DNA from: an uncultured Bacteroidota bacterium
GTDB lineage: Bacteria > Bacteroidota > Bacteroidia > Chitinophagales > Chitinophagaceae
Assembly (NCBI GenBank): GCA_903851455.1
Contig: CAINOM010000124.1
Span: 1-6,657 of the forward strand
Direction of reading: 5' to 3'
Length of the DNA stretch: 6,657 bases
The stretch's first letter is position 1. Each line of letters opens with the position of its first letter. This document shows, piece by piece, positions 1 through 5,374 of this stretch. A model generated the notes under the pieces. The model was given only the letters and a program-made list of their open reading frames with translations. It made no database searches and was not told the origin of the DNA. The translations under genes and the position numbers were made by a program.

Positions 1-55
1 GCAGTCACACCTGCAAAATTCTGTGGATAGAACACCCGGAAACCATGTTAATTAT

Positions 56-454
56 CTAAGCGACATTGGCGGTTTTCACTATCTCTGCCACTATTTCAGA
101 CAGCCCCTTTGTTGTCGTCGGCTTTATCAGGCAGTTGGTGGCACCCAGTTGCAATACCTGGTTTTTGTCTTCAGGAGAAGAAGAAGTGGTGAGTACGATC
201 ACCGGTATTTGGCTGAATGCTTCTGACGACTTAATTTCTTTCAGAATGTCTTTACCATGCACTTTGGGTAAATTCAGGTCCATTACAATAATGTCCGGAA
301 ATTCAGTCATCGTCCTCAAATAGCCAGACACAGCGCCTCCATCGTTGATCACGTCCATCTGGTACGCGACATTATTGCTTTGCAACGTATCCTGTAAAAG
401 CTCTACATCATCCGAATCATCTTCTATCAATAATATGCGCAAAGTTTTTTGCAT
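56..454 (-). CDS. Single-domain response regulator, Rcp1-like
   Basis: This 132-residue protein is a receiver (REC) domain with no output domain. It accepts a phosphoryl group from a histidine kinase in the cytoplasm and presumably signals through protein contact. Visible receiver residues are the acidic pocket E11/D12/D13, the phosphoacceptor D59 in MDLNLPKVHG, the switch threonine T89 in VIVLTTSS, and K111 in IKP. The DDSDDVELLQDTL start and the LTTS-then-SPEDK stretch resemble the Rcp1 (phytochrome partner) type more than CheY or the receivers of hybrid kinases. The length is normal for a lone receiver. The ATG start lies just before the first strand (LRILLIEDD), so it is well placed. The next gene upstream is divergent. 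Any kinase partner would have to lie left of the window or elsewhere. The family call is strong; the partner and output are unknown. Confidence 0.92.
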   Translation of the reverse strand: MQKTLRILLIEDDSDDVELLQDTLQSNNVAYQMDVINDGGAVSGYLRTMTEFPDIIVMDLNLPKVHGKDILKEIKSSEAFSQIPVIVLTTSSSPEDKNQVLQLGATNCLIKPTTTKGLSEIVAEIVKTANVA

Positions 455-485
455 AGAAACGCTATTCCTTTTTGTACAAACCTTT

Positions 486-507
486 CAATGATGAAATAAC
501 ATCATTG
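486..507. repeat. Perfect 8-bp inverted repeat in the leader of the response regulator
   Basis: CAATGATG (486-493) and CATCATTG (500-507) are exact reverse complements separated by AAATAA. The stem extends outward by a T/G wobble and two T-A pairs (483-485 with 508-510). It lies 32 bases upstream of the response-regulator start and downstream of that gene's likely -7 element, so it would be in the 5' untranslated RNA. It could be a repressor site or an RNA hairpin. There is no T-run, so a terminator is less likely. Confidence 0.6.
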
Positions 508-522
508 GAACCAAAGTATGAT

Positions 523-530
523 CAAAGATA
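523..530 (-). promoter_or_regulatory. Candidate -7 promoter element for the response regulator
   Basis: Read on the minus strand this is TATCTTTG, an exact match to the Bacteroidota -7 consensus TAnnTTTG. It lies 68 bases upstream of the start at 454. No clear -33 TTTG is seen about 20 bases further upstream. That area is instead covered by the inverted repeat at 540-568, so the call is moderate. Confidence 0.5.
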
Positions 531-539
531 ACAATAAAG

Positions 540-568
540 GTCAGTATTAATATCGTTCGGATACTGAC
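540..568. repeat. 8-bp inverted repeat in the divergent promoter region
   Basis: GTCAGTAT (540-547) and ATACTGAC (561-568) are perfect reverse complements around a 13-base spacer. The repeat sits where the -33 region of the minus-strand promoter (-7 at 523-530) would be, and 68 bases before the -7 element of the plus-strand transporter. That placement suits an operator for a dimeric regulator. No regulator gene is visible next to it, so the role is inferred from position and symmetry only. Confidence 0.5.
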
Positions 569-635
569 TTGCGATATGCGCTCCCGCCTGAAGAAGTTTA
601 CCCTAAAATGTTTTCACTCCGAATAAAATACCCGT

Positions 636-643
636 TATGTTTG
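636..643 (+). promoter_or_regulatory. Candidate -7 promoter element for the EamA transporter
   Basis: TATGTTTG matches TAnnTTTG exactly, with a weak T-rich -33-like stretch (TTTT, 611-614) 21 bases upstream. It ends only 7 bases before the ATG at 651. If used, the mRNA would have almost no leader. Confidence 0.45.
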
Positions 644-650
644 CACCTGA

Positions 651-1616
651 ATGAAAAATGCGCTTATTCAACTGAACATTGCTGTGGTATTATGGGGCTT
701 CACGGGTGTGCTCGGCCGGGCTATATCGCTGGATGCGCCGGTACTGGTATGGTACCGCATGCTCATGACCGCGGTGTTTGTAGCCGTCATCATTACTTAT
801 CGCAAACAGTGGGTACCGGTAGAGCGCAAAGATGTCGGTCAGCTGGCAATAGTCGGTTGCCTTATGGGGCTGCACTGGGCAGCTTTTTACGGCGCTATTA
901 AGTTTGCAAACATTTCCATAGCATTGGTCTGTCTTTCCACCGCCAGTGTCTTCACGTCCCTGCTCGATCCATTTGTAAATAAAGGCAAGCATGATATAAA
1001 GGAAGTATTGCTCGGCTCTTTGGCTATTGCAGGTGTTTACCTCATCTACCGCTTCCAGGAATTCTATGGCATGGGCATTGCCTGTGGCGTCACTGCCGCT
1101 ATACTCAGCTCAGTATTTACAGTGCTCAACAAAAAGATCGCCCACAAATACCCTTCACGCACCATGGTCTTTTACGAGATGTCCACAGGCTGGGTATTTA
1201 TTTCCGCGCTCATACCATTGGTATTTTTCTATCGTCCGCAGACACGGTTCTGGCCTGCCTCCGGCGATATGTCGCTGGCCGGCATGGTTCACAACGACTG
1301 GCTGTGGCTGGTGATCATGAGCCTCTGTTGCACCGTCTGGGCACAGTCGTTATCCTTGAATTCACTAAAGAAACTGACGTCTTTCACGGTTACATTATCT
1401 GTAAACCTCGAGCCTATCTACGGTATATTACTGGCATTCGTGTTCTACAATGAAAATACCGAGATAATTTTCAACAAGGGCACCACCAACCTCAACTGGG
1501 GCTTCCTCATAGGCATGGGGCTCATCCTGCTTTCAGTTGCACTACAGATGCTGAGATTGCTAAAGCCCAGGTTCGCCGCCGCCGGTTACATAAAAGAAAA
1601 AGGTGGGATCGATTAA
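651..1616 (+). CDS. EamA/DMT-family transporter (RhaT/RarD-like)
   Basis: This 321-residue inner-membrane protein belongs to the drug/metabolite transporter superfamily, which moves small metabolites such as amino acids, sugars or nucleotide precursors. The substrate cannot be told from sequence. Hydrophobic segments account for about ten membrane helices in two EamA halves. The first begins at residues 6-24 (IQLNIAVVLWGFTGVLGRA) and includes the LVCLSTASVFTSLLDPF stretch. The second holds the diagnostic VNLEPIYGILLAFVFYNE near residues 247-264. A positively charged cytoplasmic tail follows the last helix (LKPRFAAAGYIKEK). The length is typical of the family. The ATG at 651 directly precedes the first helix, so a later start would damage the fold. 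No Shine-Dalgarno is present, as is usual in Bacteroidota. The upstream neighbour is divergent and the downstream one convergent, so the gene is probably transcribed alone. Confidence 0.93.
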   Translation: MKNALIQLNIAVVLWGFTGVLGRAISLDAPVLVWYRMLMTAVFVAVIITYRKQWVPVERKDVGQLAIVGCLMGLHWAAFYGAIKFANISIALVCLSTASVFTSLLDPFVNKGKHDIKEVLLGSLAIAGVYLIYRFQEFYGMGIACGVTAAILSSVFTVLNKKIAHKYPSRTMVFYEMSTGWVFISALIPLVFFYRPQTRFWPASGDMSLAGMVHNDWLWLVIMSLCCTVWAQSLSLNSLKKLTSFTVTLSVNLEPIYGILLAFVFYNENTEIIFNKGTTNLNWGFLIGMGLILLSVALQMLRLLKPRFAAAGYIKEKGGID

Positions 1617-1697
1617 ACCCCAAACCCCTGAAGGGCTTTCCGTGCGTAACTCACGCTACTTCACCCGCTCCTTCGGAGAGGGCTGGGGAGAGGTCTC
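1617..1697. repeat. Hairpin-rich degenerate intergenic repeat between convergent genes
   Basis: This gap is filled by short imperfect palindromes. These are CCC-TGAA-GGG near 1626-1635, GCGT-AACTC-ACGC (1644-1656), and a larger stem CCCGCTCC-TTC-GGAGAGGG (1664-1682) with one G/A mismatch, followed by CTGGGGAGAGGTCT. From memory, sequence of the type CCTCTCCTTCGGAGAGGGCTGGGG is scattered between genes in many Bacteroidota genomes. Only one copy is present here, so repetitiveness cannot be shown from the window. It runs from the transporter stop right up to the stop codon of the convergent gene, and could act as a transcription barrier for both. Confidence 0.6.
1664..1682. terminator. Possible bidirectional hairpin terminator
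   Basis: The stem is CCC-G-CTCC paired with GGAG-A-GGG around a TTC loop, GC-rich with one internal mismatch. It lies between two convergent genes, 47 bases after one stop and 15 bases from the other. There is no T-tract on either side, so this is not a classical intrinsic terminator. The call rests on stem strength and location. Confidence 0.35.
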
Positions 1698-2609
1698 TCA
1701 CGGCGCCACGGTCACATACCCCGCTTCCAGCTCCACCACATCCCGGCGTAATACAAACTTATAGACCCCACGTTTCTGGAAATTCCTCTTATCTATGACC
1801 GTCTTAGGAACGTTTATCCTCGGCACTTCAAAGATCATATTGCCCCGGTCATTGTAGAATTTCACTGAATAATGGTGAGCGCTGACATCGTCGGGCAAAT
1901 TCATATGCACATGCCCATTTTCGCCGTCTGCGAACACATACCTTGAAATAACAGCTGCGGCAGCACTACCGCCCTGGTCGTCAAAGGCCACCGTTATTTT
2001 CTTTTTTGCAGCACTGATCTTATTTGCAGTGCCGGCAAAAGCCTCTTCGGCCACGGCAGTAGTATCAAACTCAAATGAGATCACAACCTTATGCTTTCTC
2101 GTTGTGTCCTGGCTGGTCATAGAACCATTACCCCGGCTTGGCCTTGATGTCGGTAGCCCATTGGCTTTACCAACGTCGATCATTTCTTCCGTGATCACAA
2201 ACCGCTGAATTGAGTCATTTGCTGGCATCGAAGTATCAGCATGCTCCAGCATTGCCCTGTCCACGTTTACACAAAGCCGGTTGCTGGTCCACGTCACGCC
2301 CGACTTGAATGTTATTACCAGTTTATAGAAATTCTTGCCCGCTACCGGGTGGGCATCTGCAAAAGCCTGAAGCCCTTTGTCCAGTACTTTCACATAACCA
2401 ATATTCTGCTTGATGTTGTTGCTGTCGGTCGAACGAAGCACAGCTATAGATTTTACGTTCGCGTACTGGCTTACCCATGATAAGATCACAACTCCCTTAT
2501 CAGCCGAGCCGGCCATGTCTGGCAGTGAGGGCTGGGCCACGGCACTAAATACCTTTAGAAATAGAAGAAGAAAGCATATAACGCGTATGGCACGCCACCC
2601 CGGAATCAT
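1698..2609 (-). CDS. Exported protein of unknown function, beta-rich, FN3-like N-terminal region
   Basis: I do not recognise a named family. The 303-residue protein begins with a signal peptide: basic residues R6 and R9, a hydrophobic core VICFLLLFLKVF, and a likely signal peptidase I site at AVA-QP (after A25). It is therefore exported. Residues about 38-117 (VVILSWVSQYANVKSIAVLRS ... GKNFYKLVITF) have the alternating pattern of a fibronectin-III-like beta sandwich. Residues about 118-215 are polar and probably partly disordered. Residues about 219-303 form a second beta-rich unit with YSVKFYNDRGN, RINVP, VIDKRNFQKRGVYKF and a terminal GYVTV. From memory, similar two-part proteins occur in Chitinophagaceae. 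No lipobox, catalytic motif or classical T9SS tail is evident, though the final beta unit might serve for surface attachment. The start is chosen because it gives a complete signal peptide. Confidence 0.85.
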   Translation of the reverse strand: MIPGWRAIRVICFLLLFLKVFSAVAQPSLPDMAGSADKGVVILSWVSQYANVKSIAVLRSTDSNNIKQNIGYVKVLDKGLQAFADAHPVAGKNFYKLVITFKSGVTWTSNRLCVNVDRAMLEHADTSMPANDSIQRFVITEEMIDVGKANGLPTSRPSRGNGSMTSQDTTRKHKVVISFEFDTTAVAEEAFAGTANKISAAKKKITVAFDDQGGSAAAAVISRYVFADGENGHVHMNLPDDVSAHHYSVKFYNDRGNMIFEVPRINVPKTVIDKRNFQKRGVYKFVLRRDVVELEAGYVTVAP

Positions 2610-2613
2610 ATAC

Positions 2614-2621
2614 CAAACCTA
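2614..2621 (-). promoter_or_regulatory. Candidate -7 promoter element for the exported protein
   Basis: On the minus strand this reads TAGGTTTG, an exact TAnnTTTG match. It ends 4 bases before the ATG at 2609, which would give a leaderless or nearly leaderless transcript. No good -33 element is seen at the expected distance, so it could be a chance match. Confidence 0.35.
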
Positions 2622-2674
2622 GTGCAAAATCACCAATAAGTAAATAAACAGGCCTAACGAACCATCAGAAACTA

Positions 2675-2708
2675 TTTGTTAAAAGTATCAACTTATCTAT
2701 TATCTTAG
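2675..2708 (+). promoter_or_regulatory. Candidate promoter for the amino acid permease
   Basis: TTTG (2675-2678) followed after 22 bases by TATCTTAG (2701-2708) resembles the Bacteroidota -33/-7 pair (TTTG, TAnnTTTG) with one mismatch in the -7 element. It lies 39 bases before the permease start. Confidence 0.5.
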
Positions 2709-2712
2709 CTTC

Positions 2713-2730
2713 GCCTGTTCACAGGCTTTT
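2713..2730 (+). promoter_or_regulatory. Small hairpin at the predicted 5' end of the permease mRNA
   Basis: GCCTG (2713-2717), loop TTCA, CAGGC (2722-2726), then TTTT (2727-2730). The hairpin begins 5 bases after the -7 element, so it would form the very 5' end of the transcript. It could stabilise the mRNA or, with its short T-run, act as a weak attenuator. The stem is only 5 bp. Confidence 0.35.
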
Positions 2731-2747
2731 ACTCATTAAAACATAAT

Positions 2748-4226
2748 ATGGGATTATTTACTAAAAAACCGATCGACAGCCTGATCCATGATTCCTCCGA
2801 CGGAGAAACAAACCTGAAACGCACACTTACCGCGGGCAACCTGATAGCCCTTGGTATAGGTGCCATCATTGGTGCAGGCCTGTTCGTGAGAACGGCCGCT
2901 GCTGCGGCCAACAATGCAGGACCTTCGGTTACAATAGCTTTTGTAGTTGCTGCGCTCGGCTGTGCGTTTGCTGGTCTGTGTTACGCCGAATTTGCTTCAA
3001 TGATACCTATAGCGGGCAGCGCCTACACCTACTCTTATGCCACGATGGGCGAACTCGTAGCCTGGATCATAGGCTGGGACCTCGTGCTGGAATATGCGGT
3101 TGGCGCGGCTACTGTGGGCATCGCCTGGAGTGAGTACCTGAATAAATTACTGGCCATATTCAACATGCATATACCGTATAAATGGTGCCACTCCCCTTTT
3201 GAAATATGTACTTCCCCGTATTTTCCGGATGAGTTCGGCATGCATGGACTTATTAACCTCCCTGCCTTATTCATCATCTTTATGCTCACCATGCTGCTGA
3301 TCAGGGGTACCAAGGAGTCAGCCTTCGTGAACGGCATCATTGTTATTTCCAAGGTGGCCATTGTGATAATTTTCATCATCTTAGGCTGGAATTACATGAC
3401 CCCTGCTAACCACACTCCTTATATCCCCGCAGCTACCACGTTTGTTGACAATTACGGTGTAGCGCACAAATATGGCGGCATCTGGGGCATACTCGGTGCA
3501 GCAGGTGTTGTTTTCTTTGCCTTCATCGGCTTTGACGCAGTTTCCACCGCCGCACAGGAAGCTAAGAATCCTAAGAAAGATATGCCCATCGGTATCCTTG
3601 GGTCGCTGGTCATATGTACCATATTGTACATTTTATTTGCCCATGTGCTTACTGGCGTCGCCAGTGTTAACGACTTCCGTACCGCTGGTAAAGAAGGTTC
3701 TGTGGTCTACGCCATTCAGACTTACATGCACGGCTACGGCTGGCTCGGCAACCTGGTTACCGTCGCCATTTTGTTCGGTTTCTCATCGGTGATACTGGTT
3801 ATGCTCATGGGCCAGTCCAGGGTATTCTACTCCATGAGCCGCGACGGCCTGGTGCCAAAAACATTCTCAAACCTGCATCCTAAATACCAGACCCCATATC
3901 ATTCTAACTGGATATTCCTGGTTTTTGTCGGCGGTTTTGCAGCATTTGTACCCGGTGATATTGTAGGCGATATGACGAGCATTGGCACCCTGTTCGCATT
4001 CATTCTTGTGTGTGCGGGTGTATGGATTTTGCGCATCACAAACCCAGAGCTGCAACGCTCGTTCAAGGTGCCAATGGTACCTGTTGTATCAACCCTTGGC
4101 ATCCTGGTTTGCGCTGCAATGATAGCCGGCCTGGGGTGGACAAACTGGGTGCGCCTCGGTGGCTGGCTGGTGATCGGGCTGGTTATCTACTTTGCATACA
4201 GCCGGAAGAACAGTAAGCTTAAGTAG
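2748..4226 (+). CDS. APC-superfamily amino acid permease (cationic amino acid transporter-like)
   Basis: This 492-residue inner-membrane protein probably imports amino acids by proton symport. After a polar N-terminus ending in LKRTLTAGNLIALG comes the hallmark GIGAIIGAGLFV (residues 36-47), the unwound helix-1 substrate site of the APC fold. Next come YAEFASMIPIAGSAYTYSYA (about 79-98) and GWDLVLEYAVGAATVGIAWS, both highly conserved in the CAT/YfnA-type subgroup. FFAFIGFDAVSTAAQEAKNP (256-275) marks helix 6 and the following loop. Around 12 to 14 membrane segments can be counted, and the tail is basic (YSRKNSKLK). The length matches bacterial CAT-like members such as the GkApcT type. A cysteine-containing loop at residues 147-154 (CHSPFEIC) lies between helices and could be extracytoplasmic. 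The specific amino acid is not determined. The gene appears to have its own promoter and is followed by an inverted repeat. Confidence 0.95.
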   Translation: MGLFTKKPIDSLIHDSSDGETNLKRTLTAGNLIALGIGAIIGAGLFVRTAAAAANNAGPSVTIAFVVAALGCAFAGLCYAEFASMIPIAGSAYTYSYATMGELVAWIIGWDLVLEYAVGAATVGIAWSEYLNKLLAIFNMHIPYKWCHSPFEICTSPYFPDEFGMHGLINLPALFIIFMLTMLLIRGTKESAFVNGIIVISKVAIVIIFIILGWNYMTPANHTPYIPAATTFVDNYGVAHKYGGIWGILGAAGVVFFAFIGFDAVSTAAQEAKNPKKDMPIGILGSLVICTILYILFAHVLTGVASVNDFRTAGKEGSVVYAIQTYMHGYGWLGNLVTVAILFGFSSVILVMLMGQSRVFYSMSRDGLVPKTFSNLHPKYQTPYHSNWIFLVFVGGFAAFVPGDIVGDMTSIGTLFAFILVCAGVWILRITNPELQRSFKVPMVPVVSTLGILVCAAMIAGLGWTNWVRLGGWLVIGLVIYFAYSRKNSKLK

Positions 4227-4228
4227 AA

Positions 4229-4271
4229 AAATAATTGAGGTTATTACTTGCAATACTTCGCACAATTATTT
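4229..4271. terminator. AT-rich inverted repeat after the permease, possible terminator
   Basis: AAATAATTG (4229-4237) and CAATTATTT (4263-4271) are perfect reverse complements around a 25-base loop, starting 2 bases after the permease stop codon. The stem is AT-rich and the loop is long, so termination would be weak. The right arm runs into the candidate -7 element of the next gene. Confidence 0.35.
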
Positions 4272-4278
4272 ATCTTGT
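4248..4278 (+). promoter_or_regulatory. Weak candidate promoter for the receiver/Hpt operon
   Basis: TTG (4248-4250), then 20 bases, then TATCTTGT (4271-4278). Spacing fits the Bacteroidota pattern, but the -7 element deviates from TAnnTTTG at two positions. It would give a leader of about 55 bases containing the palindrome at 4301-4313. Confidence 0.3.
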
Positions 4279-4300
4279 GGGTAGGTGCGACCAAAACACG

Positions 4301-4313
4301 TTAGTTAAACTAA
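4301..4313. repeat. 13-bp odd palindrome upstream of the receiver gene
   Basis: TTAGTT-A-AACTAA is a perfect palindrome with a single central base, 27 bases before the TTG start at 4341. It may be a regulator site or chance AT-rich symmetry. Confidence 0.35.
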
Positions 4314-4340
4314 AATCACTATTCTGAAAAATTTAATTGC

Positions 4341-4730
4341 TTGCTGACCGGGAAAAAGATACTTGTAGCCGAGGATAATGTGCTTAACCAGAAAATTGCA
4401 AATTTGATTTTGCATAAAAAGGGAGCTATTGTCGTCGCTGCATTGAACGGGAAAGAAGCTGTCGAGCTACTGCAGCAAAGTAATTACGACCTGTTGCTCA
4501 TGGATCTCCATATGCCGGAGATGGACGGATTTGAGGCCGCGGCGTTCATCAGGACCACACTTAAAAGCAGTATTCCCATAGTGGGCGTTACAGCCAGCCA
4601 TTGGGAAGATGATTTTGAGGCCTGTACCAAAATAGGTATGAACACCTGCATCTCAAAACCGTTTTACCCTGACAACTTGTGCGATCTTATTTTTAAATTA
4701 ATTGAAGAAAATAAGACAGAAGACAGATAG
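4341..4730 (+). CDS. Stand-alone receiver (REC) protein of a phosphorelay
   Basis: This 129-residue protein is a single receiver domain. Key residues are E11/D12 in VAEDNVLNQKIA, the phosphoacceptor D55 in LLLMDLHMPEMDG, T84 in VGVTAS and K106 in CISKPF. The DN-x-LNQ-x-I and MDLHMPEMDG stretches are typical of receivers at the C-terminus of hybrid histidine kinases, unlike the Rcp1-like protein at 56-454. Here the domain is a separate gene followed 30 bases later by an Hpt gene. It probably passes phosphate between a kinase and that Hpt protein, or takes it back. The start is TTG at 4341. The frame is open upstream only to 4314 and has no ATG, GTG or other TTG there, and the first beta strand (KKILVAED) begins right after the TTG. 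No output domain is present. Confidence 0.92.
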   Translation: MLTGKKILVAEDNVLNQKIANLILHKKGAIVVAALNGKEAVELLQQSNYDLLLMDLHMPEMDGFEAAAFIRTTLKSSIPIVGVTASHWEDDFEACTKIGMNTCISKPFYPDNLCDLIFKLIEENKTEDR

Positions 4731-4760
4731 TAAGCTAACCCCTAAAAAAAACGCGCTTAT

Positions 4761-5126
4761 ATGGACACACCACTCTTAGATCTCGGTTATTTGCAGGAAA
4801 TCTCGCAAAACGATAATACCTACATGTACGAAGTTATCAACCTGTTTCTCGATACCGTACCCAAAAGCCTCGAAACGCTCGACCAGCTGATCCGCGAAAC
4901 AGACGATTTCGATTCGATCCAGCGCCGTGCTCACTCATTAAAGTCGAGCTCAAATGTCATCAAAGTGCGCGGCATGTATGATAATGTAGCCCAGATAGAC
5001 CAGCTCGCCCGGTCAAAAACCGGCAAGGACGAAATGATCACACGCATTACAGAAACACTTGCCGTCTTCAATGAAGCCCTGCCCCTGATAAAGGCAGAGA
5101 GAAAAAAGAATAAGCCTGCAAAATAG
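4761..5126 (+). CDS. Stand-alone Hpt (histidine phosphotransfer) protein
   Basis: This 121-residue, mainly helical cytoplasmic protein carries phosphate on a histidine between receiver domains. The Hpt motif RRAHSLKSSSNVI gives H58 as the phosphorylated residue, with K61 and S62 in the usual following positions. The helix before it (YEVINLFLDTVPKSLETLDQLI) and those after it (MYDNVAQIDQLARS; ITETLAVFNEALPLI) complete the four-helix bundle. The C-terminus is a basic tail (KAERKKNKPAK). The gene lies 30 bases after the receiver gene on the same strand with no terminator between, so the two are almost certainly co-transcribed and likely act together. A strong terminator follows 38 bases downstream. 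No kinase catalytic domain is present. The ATG precedes the first helix and no Shine-Dalgarno is seen. Confidence 0.93.
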   Translation: MDTPLLDLGYLQEISQNDNTYMYEVINLFLDTVPKSLETLDQLIRETDDFDSIQRRAHSLKSSSNVIKVRGMYDNVAQIDQLARSKTGKDEMITRITETLAVFNEALPLIKAERKKNKPAK

Positions 5127-5163
5127 TCCCCCTCTATTCGCACTTATTATATGTTATATTTTC

Positions 5164-5201
5164 AAAAGTGCCTTTACACCTTAAAGTGTTTAGGCACTTT
5201 T
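5164..5201. terminator. Strong intrinsic terminator after the receiver/Hpt operon
   Basis: AAAAGTGCCT (5164-5173) and AGGCACTTTT (5192-5201) are perfect 10-bp complements. Inside the stem, ACAC (5176-5179) also pairs with GTGT (5186-5189) after a TT/TT mismatch, with a small loop. The A-run on the left and T-run on the right make it suitable for termination in both directions. It starts 38 bases after the Hpt stop codon. Confidence 0.85.
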
Positions 5202-5247
5202 GCTATATTGTCATTGGGGCATATTCTACCCAACAATCTTATAGACA

Positions 5248-5255
5248 TATTTTTG
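5248..5255 (+). promoter_or_regulatory. Candidate -7 element upstream of the small protein
   Basis: TATTTTTG matches TAnnTTTG exactly. No -33 TTTG lies at the right distance. If used, transcription would start near 5260 and run through the palindromes at 5294-5367 before reaching the small gene at 5375. Confidence 0.3.
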
Positions 5256-5293
5256 TATTCATGTATGTAATATTAATTATTTAAGACTTGATG

Positions 5294-5337
5294 GCAAATA
5301 TTTGATTACATATTAACGCTTTCTTGCAAAATATTTG
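5294..5337. repeat. Two near-identical palindromic boxes, GCAAATATTTG-like
   Basis: GCAAATATTTG (5294-5304) contains the perfect palindrome CAAATATTTG. GCAAAATATTTG (5326-5337) is the same box with one extra A. Their starts are 32 bases apart, about three helical turns, so both would face the same side of the DNA. This fits a pair of regulator sites but could also be AT-rich coincidence. Confidence 0.4.
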
Positions 5338-5349
5338 GCATGTTTTTTT
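5325..5349 (+). terminator. Weak hairpin plus T-run in the leader of the small gene
   Basis: TGCAAA-ATA-TTTGGCA (5325-5340), with one bulged G, is followed by TG and seven Ts (5343-5349). This has the layout of an intrinsic terminator, but the stem is weak and AT-rich. It lies 25 bases before the small gene, so it could be an attenuator or simply a T-rich leader. Confidence 0.3.
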
Positions 5350-5367
5350 CGTTTAGTAACCTAAACG
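5350..5367. repeat. 7-bp inverted repeat directly upstream of the small gene
   Basis: CGTTTAG (5350-5356) and CTAAACG (5361-5367) are exact complements around TAAC. The repeat ends 7 bases before the ATG at 5375 and abuts a GGGAG stretch (5367-5371) that might act as a closely spaced Shine-Dalgarno. An RNA hairpin or bound protein here could control translation or transcription of the small gene. Confidence 0.45.
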
Positions 5368-5374
5368 GGAGCGT

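Noticed and set aside
1..14. GCAG-TCACAC-CTGC inverted repeat at the left edge
   Set aside because: The arms are only 4 bp long and the context is cut off by the window edge, so it cannot be separated from chance.
569..901. Open frame of 110 residues overlapping the start of the transporter
   Set aside because: It overlaps the transporter in another frame, is rich in Cys, His and Gly with no family pattern, and would begin inside the right arm area of the inverted repeat. The transporter frame is clearly the coding one.
1617..1697. Insertion sequence or MITE between the convergent genes
   Set aside because: No terminal inverted repeats bounding the whole segment, no target duplication and no transposase are visible. 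It is better described as a degenerate intergenic repeat.
3472..3792. Plus-strand open frame of 106 residues inside the permease
   Set aside because: It is a shifted frame within the permease, whose conserved GFDAVSTAAQEAKNP motif is encoded at the same place in the real frame. No independent start signal is seen.
56..5126. One signalling cluster joining the left response regulator with the receiver/Hpt pair
   Set aside because: They are about 3.9 kb apart, on opposite strands, separated by two transporters and an exported protein, and the receivers belong to different subtypes. No evidence links them.
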